Position numbers and translations under genes: made by a program. From CAZCPB01 sp044223975 (GTDB taxonomy: Bacteria > Planctomycetota > Phycisphaerae > Phycisphaerales > UBA1924), in contig JBGALI010000010.1 in NCBI GenBank assembly GCA_044223975.1, positions 124,001 to 188,000 on the forward strand: 64,000 bases of DNA, written 5' to 3'. The notes under the pieces were generated by a model that was not told where the DNA came from, did not search any database, and saw nothing but the letters and a program-made list of their open reading frames with translations. This document shows, one piece after another, positions 1 through 8,697 of the stretch; the first letter of the stretch is position 1; each line of letters opens with the position of its first letter.

Positions 1-534
1 CGCGTGGGTGCCGTCGCCGTGGCCGAAGGGCACGAAGATCTGCGGCTCGTTGATGGTGATCCAGCGCGTCACGCGGTCGGAGAGGCGATCCACGACCAGG
101 CGCGTGTAATCGCCGAACCACCCCGCGATGTCCCGGTTCAGCCAGCCGCCGCGGTGCTGGAGCGCCAGCGGCAGGTCCCAGTGGAACAGCGTGACCCACG
201 GCACGATGCCGGCGGCGAGGAGTTCGTCGACGAGCGCGTCGTAAAACGCCAGGCCCTTCTCGTTGGGAGAGCCCGTGCCCCCGGGGATGACGCGCGACCA
301 GGAGATCGAGAAGCGGTAGGCCTGGAGGCCGATCGACTTCATCAGGCCGACGTCGTCGCGGAACCGGTGGTAGTGGTCGCACGCGACGTCGCCGGTGTGC
401 CCGCGGAAGGTGGCGCCGGGCACGCGGCAGAAGGCGTCCCATATTGATGGGCCGCGGCCGTCAGTGTTGGCGGCGCCCTCGACCTGGTAGGCCGATGACG
501 CGGCGCCCCAGGTGAAATCTGTCGGGAAGGGCAT
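1..534 (-). CDS. GH1 family beta-glucosidase (3' end beyond window)
   Basis: N-terminal 178 codons of a glycoside hydrolase family 1 enzyme, which would release glucose from beta-glucosides or oligosaccharides in the cytoplasm. The start MPFPTDFTWGAASSAYQVEG is the classic GH1 opening, followed by SIWDAF, FHWDLP and, at the window edge, ITINEPQ, which contains the acid/base glutamate of the NEP motif. The nucleophile glutamate lies outside the window. No signal peptide is visible, so it probably acts on imported oligosaccharides. It is the most distal gene of the minus-strand sugar locus, just after a terminator-like hairpin. Exact substrate unknown. Confidence 0.93.
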   Translation of the reverse strand, partial: MPFPTDFTWGAASSAYQVEGAANTDGRGPSIWDAFCRVPGATFRGHTGDVACDHYHRFRDDVGLMKSIGLQAYRFSISWSRVIPGGTGSPNEKGLAFYDALVDELLAAGIVPWVTLFHWDLPLALQHRGGWLNRDIAGWFGDYTRLVVDRLSDRVTRWITINEPQIFVPFGHGDGTHA

Positions 535-571
535 GCGGTCGTCGCTCCGGTGGTCAAGGTACCAAAGGAAC

Positions 572-598
572 GAGGGCCCGGGACGCGCCCGAGCCCTC
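572..598 (-). terminator. Terminator-like hairpin after the dockerin-like gene
   Basis: GAGGGC and GCCCTC arms enclose a second GC-rich pairing, about 30 bases past the stop of the secreted dockerin-like gene and 38 bases before the GH1 start. There is no long T run, so termination may be partial and GH1 may be read through. Confidence 0.5.
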
Positions 599-627
599 GA
601 AGGCGAACATGATCGAAGAACGGGGCC

Positions 628-1443
628 TCAGCAGCCCGCGATGAAGTCCGAGACGAAGGCGTCGAAGTCGTCGCCGTTGACGAAGCAGTTGGTGTCGTAG
701 TCGGAGTAGGGATCGCCCGCGACAAACGCCGCGACAAAGCTGTCGAAGTCGTCGCCGTTGACGAAGTTGTTGCGATCGACGTCGGAGGGGCAGCCCTGGC
801 GGACGACGATGTCATCCCAGAAGATCGTGCCGGTCGAGGACGGAGCGCCGAAGCGGATCGGGAGCACGCTCACCTTGACGGGCTCGGTCGGGAATTCCTG
901 GTAGATGTCGTCGAGCTGCGCGGCGGTTACGGTCATCGAGAACTGGACCCACTGGCCGTTGGTGTGACCGGTGATGTTCAGGTTTTCGAAGGCGCCGAAG
1001 ATCGAATTGTTGGCGCGCCGGAACTCGAGCTTGATGCAGGACTTTGCCGTGAGCGGCTGATCGGCCGGGATGGCGTACCAGCCAGTCACCGTGACGTCGC
1101 CGCCGTCCATGTGCCCGCTGGAGGTGTCGTAGACGAGCACGGGGTTGTTGTTGCGACCCAGGCAGTCGACGCCGGTGTCGCTCGTCCAACCCGCGAAGTT
1201 GTTGCCGCTGCGCAGTTCGATCGAAGCATCGCCGGTCCGGACCAGGATTGGGCCGTCACCGTCACCAACCTTGCGCCAGAGCTCGCCGGGGTTGGTGAAG
1301 TTCTTCCAGCCTTCGGGTCCGCCGAAGAAGGCGTCCTCGTTCTCGAAGCTGCCGTTGTACAGCAGCGTGGTTTGAGCGAGTGCGCTGCTCTGGAACGCCA
1401 AGAGGCTTGCCGCGATGGCCAGGAACGAGGTCGCGAGTTTCAT
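628..1443 (-). CDS. Secreted protein with C-terminal dockerin-like calcium-binding repeats
   Basis: A 271-residue exported protein. A signal peptide (MKLATSFLAIAASLLAF...ALA) is followed by a probable beta-sandwich domain of about 180 residues opening LLYNGSFENEDAFFG, as in carbohydrate-binding or CIA30-like modules. The last about 55 residues carry two EF-hand-like repeats, each with (F)VNGDDFD, between flanking cysteines (CPSD and the final AGC). Such repeats are common in Phycisphaerae exoproteins and probably bind calcium and anchor or assemble the protein. A LacI-type operator lies 73 bases upstream, so it should be induced with the sugar locus. The role in glycan binding is inferred; no catalytic motif is recognised. 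Confidence 0.85.
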   Translation of the reverse strand: MKLATSFLAIAASLLAFQSSALAQTTLLYNGSFENEDAFFGGPEGWKNFTNPGELWRKVGDGDGPILVRTGDASIELRSGNNFAGWTSDTGVDCLGRNNNPVLVYDTSSGHMDGGDVTVTGWYAIPADQPLTAKSCIKLEFRRANNSIFGAFENLNITGHTNGQWVQFSMTVTAAQLDDIYQEFPTEPVKVSVLPIRFGAPSSTGTIFWDDIVVRQGCPSDVDRNNFVNGDDFDSFVAAFVAGDPYSDYDTNCFVNGDDFDAFVSDFIAGC

Positions 1444-1515
1444 GGATGGTCCTTAAAAGTGCGAGTGCCCGAGAGCCCACAGGAGCGATGGCACTCGTGA
1501 GGGTGCCGTCAAAAA

Positions 1516-1528
1516 GAAAGCGCTTACA
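1516..1528 (-). promoter_or_regulatory. LacI-family operator, TGTAAGCGCTTTC
   Basis: On the minus strand this reads TGTAAGCGCTTTC, 73 bases upstream of the dockerin-like gene and downstream of the permease operon. It is identical to the box at 9584-9596 and differs by one base from those at 8535 and 11184. It matches the general TGWAANCGNTNWCA operator type of LacI/CcpA regulators. Confidence 0.8.
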
Positions 1529-1626
1529 TTCCCCCGATCCATTGGATCGAAAGTCAGGCCGCGTGTCAACACCCATTCGCTGAACGAGAGCGGTTGGGGC
1601 GCCAAAAAGGGGCAAAAGATGAGCTT

Positions 1627-2502
1627 TTACTCCTTCAGACCCTGGGCCGCGATCCCCTGCACAAACGACTTCTGGCTGAGCATGAACAAAAGCAGAACCG
1701 GCGTCACCACCAGCGTGCTCGCCGCCATCAGGTGGTTCCAGGGCGTGTTCCCGGCCTTGCTCTGGTACAGCTGCAGGCCCAGTGCAAGCGTGAACTGGTC
1801 GCGGTGGGTCAGGAAGATGAGCGGCGCGAGGAAGTCGTTCCAGACGTAGATGAAGTGGAACAGGGCCACCACCAGCAGCGCCGGGCGTGAGAGCGGGACG
1901 ATGATGCGCCAGAAGATCCCCCAGTGCGAGCAGCCGTCGAGGCGGGCGGCCTCGTCGAGCTCGCGCGGAATTCCCATGAAGAACTGGCGGAGCAGGAAGA
2001 TGTTGAACGCCCCGCCGAACCACGCGGGCACCCAGAGCGGCTTGAGGCTCCCGATCCAGCCCAGGTTCTTGAAGATCACGTAGAGCGGGGCCATGACCAC
2101 GGGGAAGGGGATCATCATGGTCGCCAGGACCAGCGTGAACATGGCGCCGCGGCCGCGCCACGAAATCCGCGAGAAGCCGTACGCGACCACCGCGCTTGAA
2201 AGAACCATGCCGATGACGCTCAGCGAAGCGATGATGAGCGTGTTGCGGAGGTAGAGGGGAAAGGTCACGCTGGGGTCGTTCCACACCGCGCTGTAGTTGT
2301 CGCGCGCGTTTCGCAGCAGGTCGCCCGGAGGGTCGGGGAGCGGCGAGAGCCCCCCCGCCGCCGCCTGGGCGCCGGTCTTCCACGACGTGCCGACCATCCA
2401 GGCCAGGGGCAGCAGAAAGGCCGCCGCGATCGCGACGACCAGCGCGTAGACCACCACGCGGAGGAGCCTGCTCTCGCCGGGCTTTGAGGTGTGGGCCGCC
2501 AT
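1627..2502 (-). CDS. Carbohydrate ABC transporter permease, MalG type
   Basis: A 291-residue inner-membrane permease of the CUT1 sugar-importer family. An N-terminal membrane segment (VVVYALVVAIAAAFLLPLAW) is followed by further helices. The cytoplasmic EAA loop, EAARLDGCSHWGIFWRIIVP, which docks on the ATPase, is clearly present. The ATG at 2502 follows the upstream permease stop by 14 bases, so the two permeases are co-transcribed. No ATPase gene is in the cluster; as in many CUT1 systems a shared MsmX/MalK-type ATPase elsewhere would serve. Substrate presumably glucan oligosaccharides, by context. Confidence 0.93.
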   Translation of the reverse strand: MAAHTSKPGESRLLRVVVYALVVAIAAAFLLPLAWMVGTSWKTGAQAAAGGLSPLPDPPGDLLRNARDNYSAVWNDPSVTFPLYLRNTLIIASLSVIGMVLSSAVVAYGFSRISWRGRGAMFTLVLATMMIPFPVVMAPLYVIFKNLGWIGSLKPLWVPAWFGGAFNIFLLRQFFMGIPRELDEAARLDGCSHWGIFWRIIVPLSRPALLVVALFHFIYVWNDFLAPLIFLTHRDQFTLALGLQLYQSKAGNTPWNHLMAASTLVVTPVLLLFMLSQKSFVQGIAAQGLKE

Positions 2503-2516
2503 CGTGTGCGCCGACT

Positions 2517-3422
2517 TCAGGTTCCCCGGTAGTGCACGAACCGCTTGCTGAACACGAATGTTGCGCCCGTCAGGGCGAGGATAATGAGCAGCTGGATCCA
2601 GGCCTGGGCGCTGGCGTAGCCCATCTGGCCGTAGACGAACGCGTTGTCGTACATGTACATGGTGTAGAAGTACATCGACCGCGGATCGCCTCCGGGCGTG
2701 GCCTTGGTGAGGATGTACGGCACGACGAAGAACTGCATCGTGCCGATCGTGAGCGTGATGACGTTGAACAGGATCACCGGCGAGATCATCGGCAGCGTGA
2801 CGCTCCAGAACCGGCGCACCGGGCTCATGCCGTCGATCGACGCGGCTTCGTAGAGCGATTCGGGCACCTCTCCCAGCGCCGCCATGTACACGACCACGGT
2901 CTGCCCGACGCCCCACAGGCTGACGATCAGCAGCGAGGGCATGGCCCACGCCGGGTTGCCGAGCCAGTTGGGCCCTTCGATGCCCGCCAAGGCGAGCACG
3001 CGGTTGATCAGGCCGTGCTGCCCGTTGAACAGCCACAGCCAGATCATCGCCGACGCAGCCATCGGGACGAGCGTGGGAACAAAGACCGAGGCCTGGAAGA
3101 AGCCGCGGGCGCGGATGCGCGAGTTCAGGAGCCCCGCGATGACCAGGGCCAGGGCCGTGCTCAGCGGGATCGAGATCGCGGCAAAGACTCCCGTTTTTTT
3201 CAGCGCCGCCAGGAAGACGTCGTCATGGAACATCCGCGTGTAGTTCTCGGCGCCAATCCACACCGGCGGCTCGAGCAGCGGGTACTCCGTGAAGCTGTAG
3301 TACAGGCTCATCAGCAGCGGGACGAGCATGAACGCCAGGAACCCAACCACCCACGGGCTGATCCACAGCCACCCGGCCAGGTTCTGGCGCGGAACACCAG
3401 CGTGTGCGCCGGCGCTGCTCAC
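2517..3422 (-). CDS. Carbohydrate ABC transporter permease, MalF/UgpA type
   Basis: A 301-residue CUT1 permease, partner of the MalG-type protein downstream. The first helix is WLWISPWVVGFLAFMLVPLL, and the EAA loop EAASIDGMSPVRRFWSVTLP lies near residue 200. The chosen GTG start at 3422 overlaps the stop of the solute-binding-protein gene in a GTGA arrangement, a strong sign of translational coupling. Longer in-frame starts upstream would run deep into the binding-protein gene and give only arginine-rich shadow sequence. Confidence 0.92.
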   Translation of the reverse strand: MSSAGAHAGVPRQNLAGWLWISPWVVGFLAFMLVPLLMSLYYSFTEYPLLEPPVWIGAENYTRMFHDDVFLAALKKTGVFAAISIPLSTALALVIAGLLNSRIRARGFFQASVFVPTLVPMAASAMIWLWLFNGQHGLINRVLALAGIEGPNWLGNPAWAMPSLLIVSLWGVGQTVVVYMAALGEVPESLYEAASIDGMSPVRRFWSVTLPMISPVILFNVITLTIGTMQFFVVPYILTKATPGGDPRSMYFYTMYMYDNAFVYGQMGYASAQAWIQLLIILALTGATFVFSKRFVHYRGT

Positions 3423-4804
3423 GCCGAGGTCTCCGCGTGGCCCCGGCGCCGGCGCTGTGCCGCGGCACGGTCCAGCAGCGCCTGGGCGCGGGCGTTGGCA
3501 TCGTGGAGTTCCTCGGCGGCCGGACGGGTCAACGCCCAGATGCGCTGCATCGACGCGTCGAACTCGTCCTTGAACTGCGGCCAGGTGCGTGTGGGCGGGC
3601 ACAGGAACGAGCGCGGGCTGGCGGCGATGGCGCTGTGCACGCGGACACCGCGGTTGGGGTGCTGGGACAGGAACCACTCGCTCGCCTCGGCCAGGGGAGA
3701 GTTCTTGCAGTGGGCCGTGCTCAAGAACTCCACCACGTCCTGACGCTGCGTGTACGCGATGAACTCCATCGACGCCTCGGGGTGCCGGGCCCCGCGGGGG
3801 ATGACCAGGATGTCGGTGTCGATGAGCCCGATCGGGGCGTGCTCGTCATAGATCGCACTCGTCACGGGGAACGGCGCCACCGCGTAATCAAGGCCGGGGT
3901 TGTGGGCGTTCACGACGTTGGCGAGCCACGGCCCCTGCACCACCATCGCGACTTTTCCCGAAAGAAAACCGTTCTGGGGCGAGTCGTACGCGGTGCGGAA
4001 GCCCGATTGAAACCGGACCACGCGATCGACACCCAGCCGTCGCGAGGTGTCCTGCAACCACTCGAAGGCGCGCACGTTCTCCGGCGATGCTGCCATGGCC
4101 CGGTCGGTCGCCCGGTCGTACAGGCTGCCGCCGAAGTGGTAGCCCCAGATCCACGACCACCAGCCCGGCTCGGTGTGAAGGAAGCCGGCGCGCTCGATCT
4201 CGCCGCCGGGGCCGGCGCGGTCGAGCCGGCGGGCGTACTCGTCGAGTTCCTCGATCGTCCGCGGCGGGCGGTCGGGATCGAGGCCGACCTCTCTGAATGC
4301 CGCGCGGTTGCAGTAGAGCGCGAGCGTTCCGCCCGTGTTCACGGTCGCCCACGTGCGCATGCGCCCCGTGCGGTCGGGGTAGGTCATGATGGGGCGGACG
4401 CCCGCGGCGTACCGCTCGAGGCGCGGGGCGTAGTTTGAATCGAACTCATCCAGCGGGATGATCGCGTTGCTCTCGGCGTACAGCGGGACGTTGAAGTTCC
4501 ACAGCCCGACGATGTCGGGCGGATCGCCGCCCGCGACCGAAATCAGGGTCTTCTGGTCGATGCCGGCGGTGACGAGGTACCGCACGAGGATGCGGTCCTG
4601 GCTCGCGTTGAAATCGTCCACCACGCGCTGCATGGCGCGGCCTTCGTGCCCGGTCCATTTTTCCCAGTAGTCCAGGACGATGCGCCCGCCCGAACTCTCC
4701 TTGGCGCCGCGCGGCCCGAAGCAGGCGAACGCGGCGCCGCCCACGGCCATCAGGCCCAAGGCGCTCCTGCGTGCGATCTCGCCGGCGGACGCGCGTTGGA
4801 GCAT
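3419..4804 (-). CDS. Extracellular sugar-binding protein of the ABC importer
   Basis: A 461-residue family-1 solute-binding protein that would capture oligosaccharide outside the inner membrane and deliver it to the two downstream permeases. The N-terminus has RRSALGLMAVGGAAFACFG, which reads as a twin-arginine or lipoprotein signal, although the AFAC lipobox is weak. The mature part opens with IVLDYWEKWTGHEG, typical of the family, and later has VAMVVQGPWLANVV and aromatic residues (GWWSWIWGYHFGG) suited to stacking on sugars. The ATG at 4804 is preferred because the upstream in-frame extension overlaps the neighbouring gene. Ligand not identifiable from sequence alone. Confidence 0.92.
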   Translation of the reverse strand: MLQRASAGEIARRSALGLMAVGGAAFACFGPRGAKESSGGRIVLDYWEKWTGHEGRAMQRVVDDFNASQDRILVRYLVTAGIDQKTLISVAGGDPPDIVGLWNFNVPLYAESNAIIPLDEFDSNYAPRLERYAAGVRPIMTYPDRTGRMRTWATVNTGGTLALYCNRAAFREVGLDPDRPPRTIEELDEYARRLDRAGPGGEIERAGFLHTEPGWWSWIWGYHFGGSLYDRATDRAMAASPENVRAFEWLQDTSRRLGVDRVVRFQSGFRTAYDSPQNGFLSGKVAMVVQGPWLANVVNAHNPGLDYAVAPFPVTSAIYDEHAPIGLIDTDILVIPRGARHPEASMEFIAYTQRQDVVEFLSTAHCKNSPLAEASEWFLSQHPNRGVRVHSAIAASPRSFLCPPTRTWPQFKDEFDASMQRIWALTRPAAEELHDANARAQALLDRAAAQRRRRGHAETSA

Positions 4805-4830
4805 CAGGGTCCCCAGGGCCGGTGCTGCCG

Positions 4831-5247
4831 CTACTTCTTGCCGGCGGGGGCGGCGGTCGCGGAACTGGGCGTGCCGGTGCGCGAACGCTGGGCCGCCTGC
4901 TCTTTCTCGGCGTTCAGGCGCTTGACGGTCTCGTCCCACTCGTTCTTGTTGAAGAGGAACCCCGTGGGCTGGTTGGTCTTGGGGTTGATGATGCCGTGGG
5001 CCGCGTCGAGCTGCCCGACCCGGTAGCGGAGCTCCTGCTCCATGCGGCCGCGCGGCATGGTGATCTCGTCGTCGGTGTCGGTGAACTTGATGGTGACCTC
5101 TTCGGTCATGCGCTCGGGAGCGTAGGGGTCGCCGCCGCTGCCGAGGCGGAAATAGAGGAGGCCTCCCATGATCAGCATGAGGACCCCGGCGATCGCCCAT
5201 CCCAGCGCGGGCCGACGATTCACCTCTTCACGCAGCTTGTCGAGCAT
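4831..5247 (-). CDS. Small single-pass membrane protein of the sugar operon
   Basis: A 138-residue protein of no family I recognise. Residues 15-35 form one membrane segment (LGWAIAGVLMLIMGGLLYF) after a short charged N-terminus. The remainder is soluble and charged, with a stretch reading MTEEVTIKFTDTDDEITMPR and a Lys/Ala/Pro-rich tail. It sits 26 bases before the solute-binding protein and 48 bases after the pseudopilin-like gene, so it is part of the same transcript. It could be an accessory of the pseudopilin or of the importer; that is inference from position only. Confidence 0.75.
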   Translation of the reverse strand: MLDKLREEVNRRPALGWAIAGVLMLIMGGLLYFRLGSGGDPYAPERMTEEVTIKFTDTDDEITMPRGRMEQELRYRVGQLDAAHGIINPKTNQPTGFLFNKNEWDETVKRLNAEKEQAAQRSRTGTPSSATAAPAGKK

Positions 5248-5295
5248 GGCCTTCCCCCTTCCGGGCAGGTCGAGACCGGGCGTGCCCGGCCCGGC

Positions 5296-6039
5296 TCAAT
5301 CCGGGTAGTAATGGCCCCAGTTGAAGAACGGGCCCGGGGCGCCGTACTTGTCGCGGGCCTCGGGCACGTCGTAATCCGACAGCGTCATTGACTTGACGTG
5401 CTGGTCGCCGAACAGCAGGTTGTTCACGCCGCGCGTCTCGCGCCCGTTGTTGGACTTGCCCTGGTGGCGCGGGAACTCATCGAGCGCGTCGGTCGCCCAG
5501 ATGACCTCTTCGGGGTGCTTGATCACCCTGATCCGCCGGCCGGAGACTCCGGACTCGCCCTTGGGACCCTGCTGAATCAGCGAGTCATTGAAGAAGTACT
5601 CGGTGTACCACTGGAAGGGCTCGAAGGTCTTGAACGGGTAGGTGTAGTACCGGTCGCCCTTCTGCAGGTAGATCACGTTCTCGCGGGTGCGGACGCTCGA
5701 CATGCCGCGGGCCGCGGGGCACTCGAACGGCTTGTTTCCGCCGCCGCCCACGTACGGCTGCAGCTGGCGGACGGCGTTGGTGTAGTCGCGGATCTGGGTC
5801 TTCACCGGGTCGGGGCGGGTGTTGAGGAAGATCGGGTCCTTCTGGTCGTCGAGGTACGACTGGGTCGACATGCCGATCTGCCGGAGGTTGCTCTGGCAGA
5901 TCACGCCCCAGGCCGTGCGCCGGGCGCCGGCCAGCGACGGCAGCAGCATGCTGATCAGGATCGCGATGATCGAGATGACCACGAGCAACTCGATGAGGGT
6001 GAACCCGCGTCCGACGGATTGTCGATCGGTACTCTTCAT
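5296..6039 (-). CDS. Pseudopilin-like protein (prepilin N-terminal methylation motif)
   Basis: A 247-residue protein with a type III (prepilin) signal: GFTLIELLVVISIIAILISM after a short basic leader, which would be cut by prepilin peptidase after the glycine. The C-terminal part is a soluble domain ending in FFNWGHYYPD, with the GDQHVKSM-like segment common in Planctomycete DUF1559-type pseudopilins. Its ATG overlaps the stop of the GH94 gene (ATGA), so translation is coupled to that enzyme. Pseudopilins embedded in glycan-use loci are frequent in Planctomycetota; the role (secretion of hydrolases or surface glycan handling) is not established. Confidence 0.88.
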   Translation of the reverse strand: MKSTDRQSVGRGFTLIELLVVISIIAILISMLLPSLAGARRTAWGVICQSNLRQIGMSTQSYLDDQKDPIFLNTRPDPVKTQIRDYTNAVRQLQPYVGGGGNKPFECPAARGMSSVRTRENVIYLQKGDRYYTYPFKTFEPFQWYTEYFFNDSLIQQGPKGESGVSGRRIRVIKHPEEVIWATDALDEFPRHQGKSNNGRETRGVNNLLFGDQHVKSMTLSDYDVPEARDKYGAPGPFFNWGHYYPD

Positions 6040-8501
6040 CGTGAAGACTCCACGGCCTGCGCGCCCCGCCCGAACGGGACGGAGGGGCCCTCGGCCCATG
6101 TCACTTCTACGTTGATGGACTCCCGTCCGGCCGCACGTTCCGGAGAAATCGTGGCACCTTCGGCCGCCACGCCGTCGACCAGAACGCGGGGGAGCACCCC
6201 GGGCCGGGCCTGCGCGGCATCGAAACGGATCTTGACGTCGCAGCCGCGCCAGCGGCGGGTGATCGTGACCTCGCCAAACTCGCGCGGGAGGCACGGCTGG
6301 ATCTCCAGCCCGTCCCAACCCGGGCGGACTCCCAGGACCGACTCCAGGCTCACACGGCGCAGCCACTGGGCCGAGCCCGTGTACCACGTCCAGCCCGCTC
6401 GACCCGGCGTCGCCGAGTCGGGCCCGTCCACGTTGCCGGGGGTGACGTATGGCTCGGCGCGGTAGGCGTCGGCATCGGCGCTCCGCAGGGGCGGCGAGAT
6501 CGACTTCCAGATCTTGCGCACCGCTTCGGCATCGCCCATCTTGCACGCCGCGGCAAGGGCCCACGTGGCGGCGTGCATGTACACGCCCCCGTTCTCGCGG
6601 GCCCCGGGGGCGTAACGCGTGATGTACCCGATCTTGGGGTCGGGCTTGGTGTACGCGGGCGCCAGGAGCAAGGGCCCGACGTCGGTGATCAGGTGCTCGA
6701 GGGCCGACTGCCACGCGGTCCGGGCCCGATCGGTCGGGGCCACCCCGCTCAAAATGGACCACGTCTGGGCGTTGAGGTGGACGCGGCCTTCGGCACAGTC
6801 GCGCGAGCCGATCCACGCCCCGTCGTCCCGCGTTCCGTAGCGGTACCACGAGCCGTCCCAGGCCTCGGCGTTGATGGCCTTGGCCAACGCCGCTCGCCGG
6901 CTTCGGCAGGTGTCGGCGCCGCCCGAATTGCCCCGCAACTCGTAGATGCGGGCAAAGTCATCGAGGATGGCGCAGAGGAAGAACCCCAGCCAGACCGACT
7001 CGCCCCGGCCCTCGACGCCCATTGCCGACAGCCCGTCGTTCCAGTCGCACGAACCGATCAGCGGCAGGCCGCGCGGGCTGAGGCGGGTGAACGAGAGCCG
7101 GATCGCTCGTTCGCAGTGATCGAGGAGCGAAACGGGCGTGGCGTGGTCGACGAACGGCTCGGCGGCATCGAGGATGGACAGGTCGCCGGTTTCCTTGATG
7201 TACGCGGCCGTGATGAACGCCAGCCAGAGGTAGTCGTCGCTGCACTTGGTGCGCAGGCCGGTCTCGACCAAGGGGTGCCACCAGTGATAGACGCTGCCGT
7301 CGGCGAACTGGTGTCGGGCGTGAAGGCGGATCTGCTCCCGGCACCTTGCGGGGTCGAGGCTCAGCCACACGAGGCTGTCCTGGAGCTGGTCGCGGAAGCC
7401 GAAGGCGCCCGACTGCTGGTAATACCCCGTGCGTGCCCACAGCCTGCCGCTGATCGCCTGGTACGGGAGCCAGTGGTTGTTCAGCAGGTCGAAGTCGGGC
7501 TGGGACGTGCGCACGTGCGTGGGCGCCAGGCGCGACTGCCACGAGGACGTTGCTTCGGAAATGGAGCGGTCCACCGATTCGAGCGATGCGTGCTTGTCGA
7601 GCAGGCCCACGACGGCGTCGCGCGTGTCGGCGATCGCCGTGAGGAAGAAGAAGCGGGTGCTCCCGCCGGCGGGGAGTGTGAAATCGCCGCCCAGGGCGGC
7701 GCTGGCGTCGGCCGAGCGTCCGAAGCCGGACGGGGCGGGGATGTCCGCGGTCATGGACCGCGGGCGGGCCGGGTCGGCGTACCGACCCAGGAAAGCTTCT
7801 TTATCCGAGGTGGCCAGATCGGCTTCGAACGGGCGGTCGCCGCCCACGCAGTGAGCCGCGGCGTAGGGCCACGGGCGGTTCCAGTGCTCGGCCTCGGTGC
7901 GAGGCGGGACGTCCCACATGTTCTTGGTGGCGACGATGGCGCGGCGGGGAGCATCGTGCTCGGTTGTGAAGAAGAGCTTGTGGAACTCACGCTTGGCGTC
8001 GGGCGCCACACCGCAGCACCACTCGAAGAAGGACGCGAGCCGAAGCCTGCGGGCGGTGCCTCGGAGATTGAGGAACTCGACGCGCCAGACCTCGACGGCG
8101 TCGGCCGGATCGACGCTGAGCGTCCAAACGGCGCGAACACCGGAAAACTCGGTGGTGAACGTCGTGGAGCCCAGCGTGTGCTCGCACTGGTACCGGTCGT
8201 ACTTCGGCCGGCACGGCGTGGGCGCCAGCGACCAGACTTCACCCGAGTCACGGTCGGCCAGGTAGAGGAAGCGGCCGTGATCGTCGCGGATCAGGTCCAT
8301 TTCCCAGCGCGTCAGCACGTTGAGCTGGCTGTTGTCGTACCACGAGAACCCGCCGCCGTTGTGGCTGATGACAAAGCCGTAGCGCCCGTTGCTGATGACG
8401 TTGGTCCACGGCGTGGGGGCCGAGGAATCGGTCACGGTGAAGGTGCGGCCCGCGGCGTCGAAGTGTCCGAAGCGATTGGAGAGCATGAGCGTTCCGTGCA
8501 T
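6036..8501 (-). CDS. GH94 family beta-glucan/oligosaccharide phosphorylase
   Basis: An 821-residue cytoplasmic inverting phosphorylase that would split a beta-linked gluco-oligosaccharide with phosphate to give alpha-glucose 1-phosphate. Family marks: an N-terminal beta-sandwich with PTPWTNVISNGRYGFVIS, then the (alpha/alpha)6 domain with GAFGFRDQLQDSL, TGLRTKCSDDYLWL and DWNDGLSAMGVEGRGESVWL, whose DWND aspartate is the general acid. Length fits cellobiose-type phosphorylases rather than the longer oligoglucan enzymes, but the GRGESVWL variant also resembles the GH94 domain of cyclic beta-1,2-glucan synthases. The start at 8501 is chosen over 8630 because the LacI operator lies at 8535-8547; an ATG at 8486 is also possible. 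Confidence 0.9.
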   Translation of the reverse strand: MHGTLMLSNRFGHFDAAGRTFTVTDSSAPTPWTNVISNGRYGFVISHNGGGFSWYDNSQLNVLTRWEMDLIRDDHGRFLYLADRDSGEVWSLAPTPCRPKYDRYQCEHTLGSTTFTTEFSGVRAVWTLSVDPADAVEVWRVEFLNLRGTARRLRLASFFEWCCGVAPDAKREFHKLFFTTEHDAPRRAIVATKNMWDVPPRTEAEHWNRPWPYAAAHCVGGDRPFEADLATSDKEAFLGRYADPARPRSMTADIPAPSGFGRSADASAALGGDFTLPAGGSTRFFFLTAIADTRDAVVGLLDKHASLESVDRSISEATSSWQSRLAPTHVRTSQPDFDLLNNHWLPYQAISGRLWARTGYYQQSGAFGFRDQLQDSLVWLSLDPARCREQIRLHARHQFADGSVYHWWHPLVETGLRTKCSDDYLWLAFITAAYIKETGDLSILDAAEPFVDHATPVSLLDHCERAIRLSFTRLSPRGLPLIGSCDWNDGLSAMGVEGRGESVWLGFFLCAILDDFARIYELRGNSGGADTCRSRRAALAKAINAEAWDGSWYRYGTRDDGAWIGSRDCAEGRVHLNAQTWSILSGVAPTDRARTAWQSALEHLITDVGPLLLAPAYTKPDPKIGYITRYAPGARENGGVYMHAATWALAAACKMGDAEAVRKIWKSISPPLRSADADAYRAEPYVTPGNVDGPDSATPGRAGWTWYTGSAQWLRRVSLESVLGVRPGWDGLEIQPCLPREFGEVTITRRWRGCDVKIRFDAAQARPGVLPRVLVDGVAAEGATISPERAAGRESINVEVTWAEGPSVPFGRGAQAVESSR

Positions 8502-8534
8502 CTTCCCGGCCGACAGGGCGTTCGGGCCAAAATT

Positions 8535-8547
8535 GAAACCGCTTACA
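8535..8547 (-). promoter_or_regulatory. LacI-family operator, TGTAAGCGGTTTC
   Basis: Minus-strand TGTAAGCGGTTTC, 33 bases upstream of the GH94 start, the head of the GH94-pseudopilin-ABC operon. It is identical to the box inside the GH144 gene start at 11184-11196. Confidence 0.8.
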
Positions 8548-8642
8548 ATTTCAGTATCTCCACCCGGTCGGGTGGTGTCAAGCACTCGTAAACAGGGCCG
8601 GTTCCCAGCCCCGCGGAGTCGTCGGACCATGGATCAAGCAAA

Positions 8643-8668
8643 GGGGGCGGCCCGAACGGACCGCCCCC
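8643..8668 (-). terminator. Terminator hairpin after the sortable secreted protein gene
   Basis: GGGGGCGG and CCGCCCCC arms around a 10-base centre, 30 bases past the stop at 8698. It separates this gene from the GH94 operon, fitting separate operator-driven units. Confidence 0.65.
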
Positions 8669-8697
8669 TCGCGAATCTACAGAGAGGTGTTTCTGAA

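Noticed and set aside
6573..8591. A 672-codon plus-strand frame across GH94
   Set aside because: Antisense shadow; GH94 on the minus strand has all family motifs.
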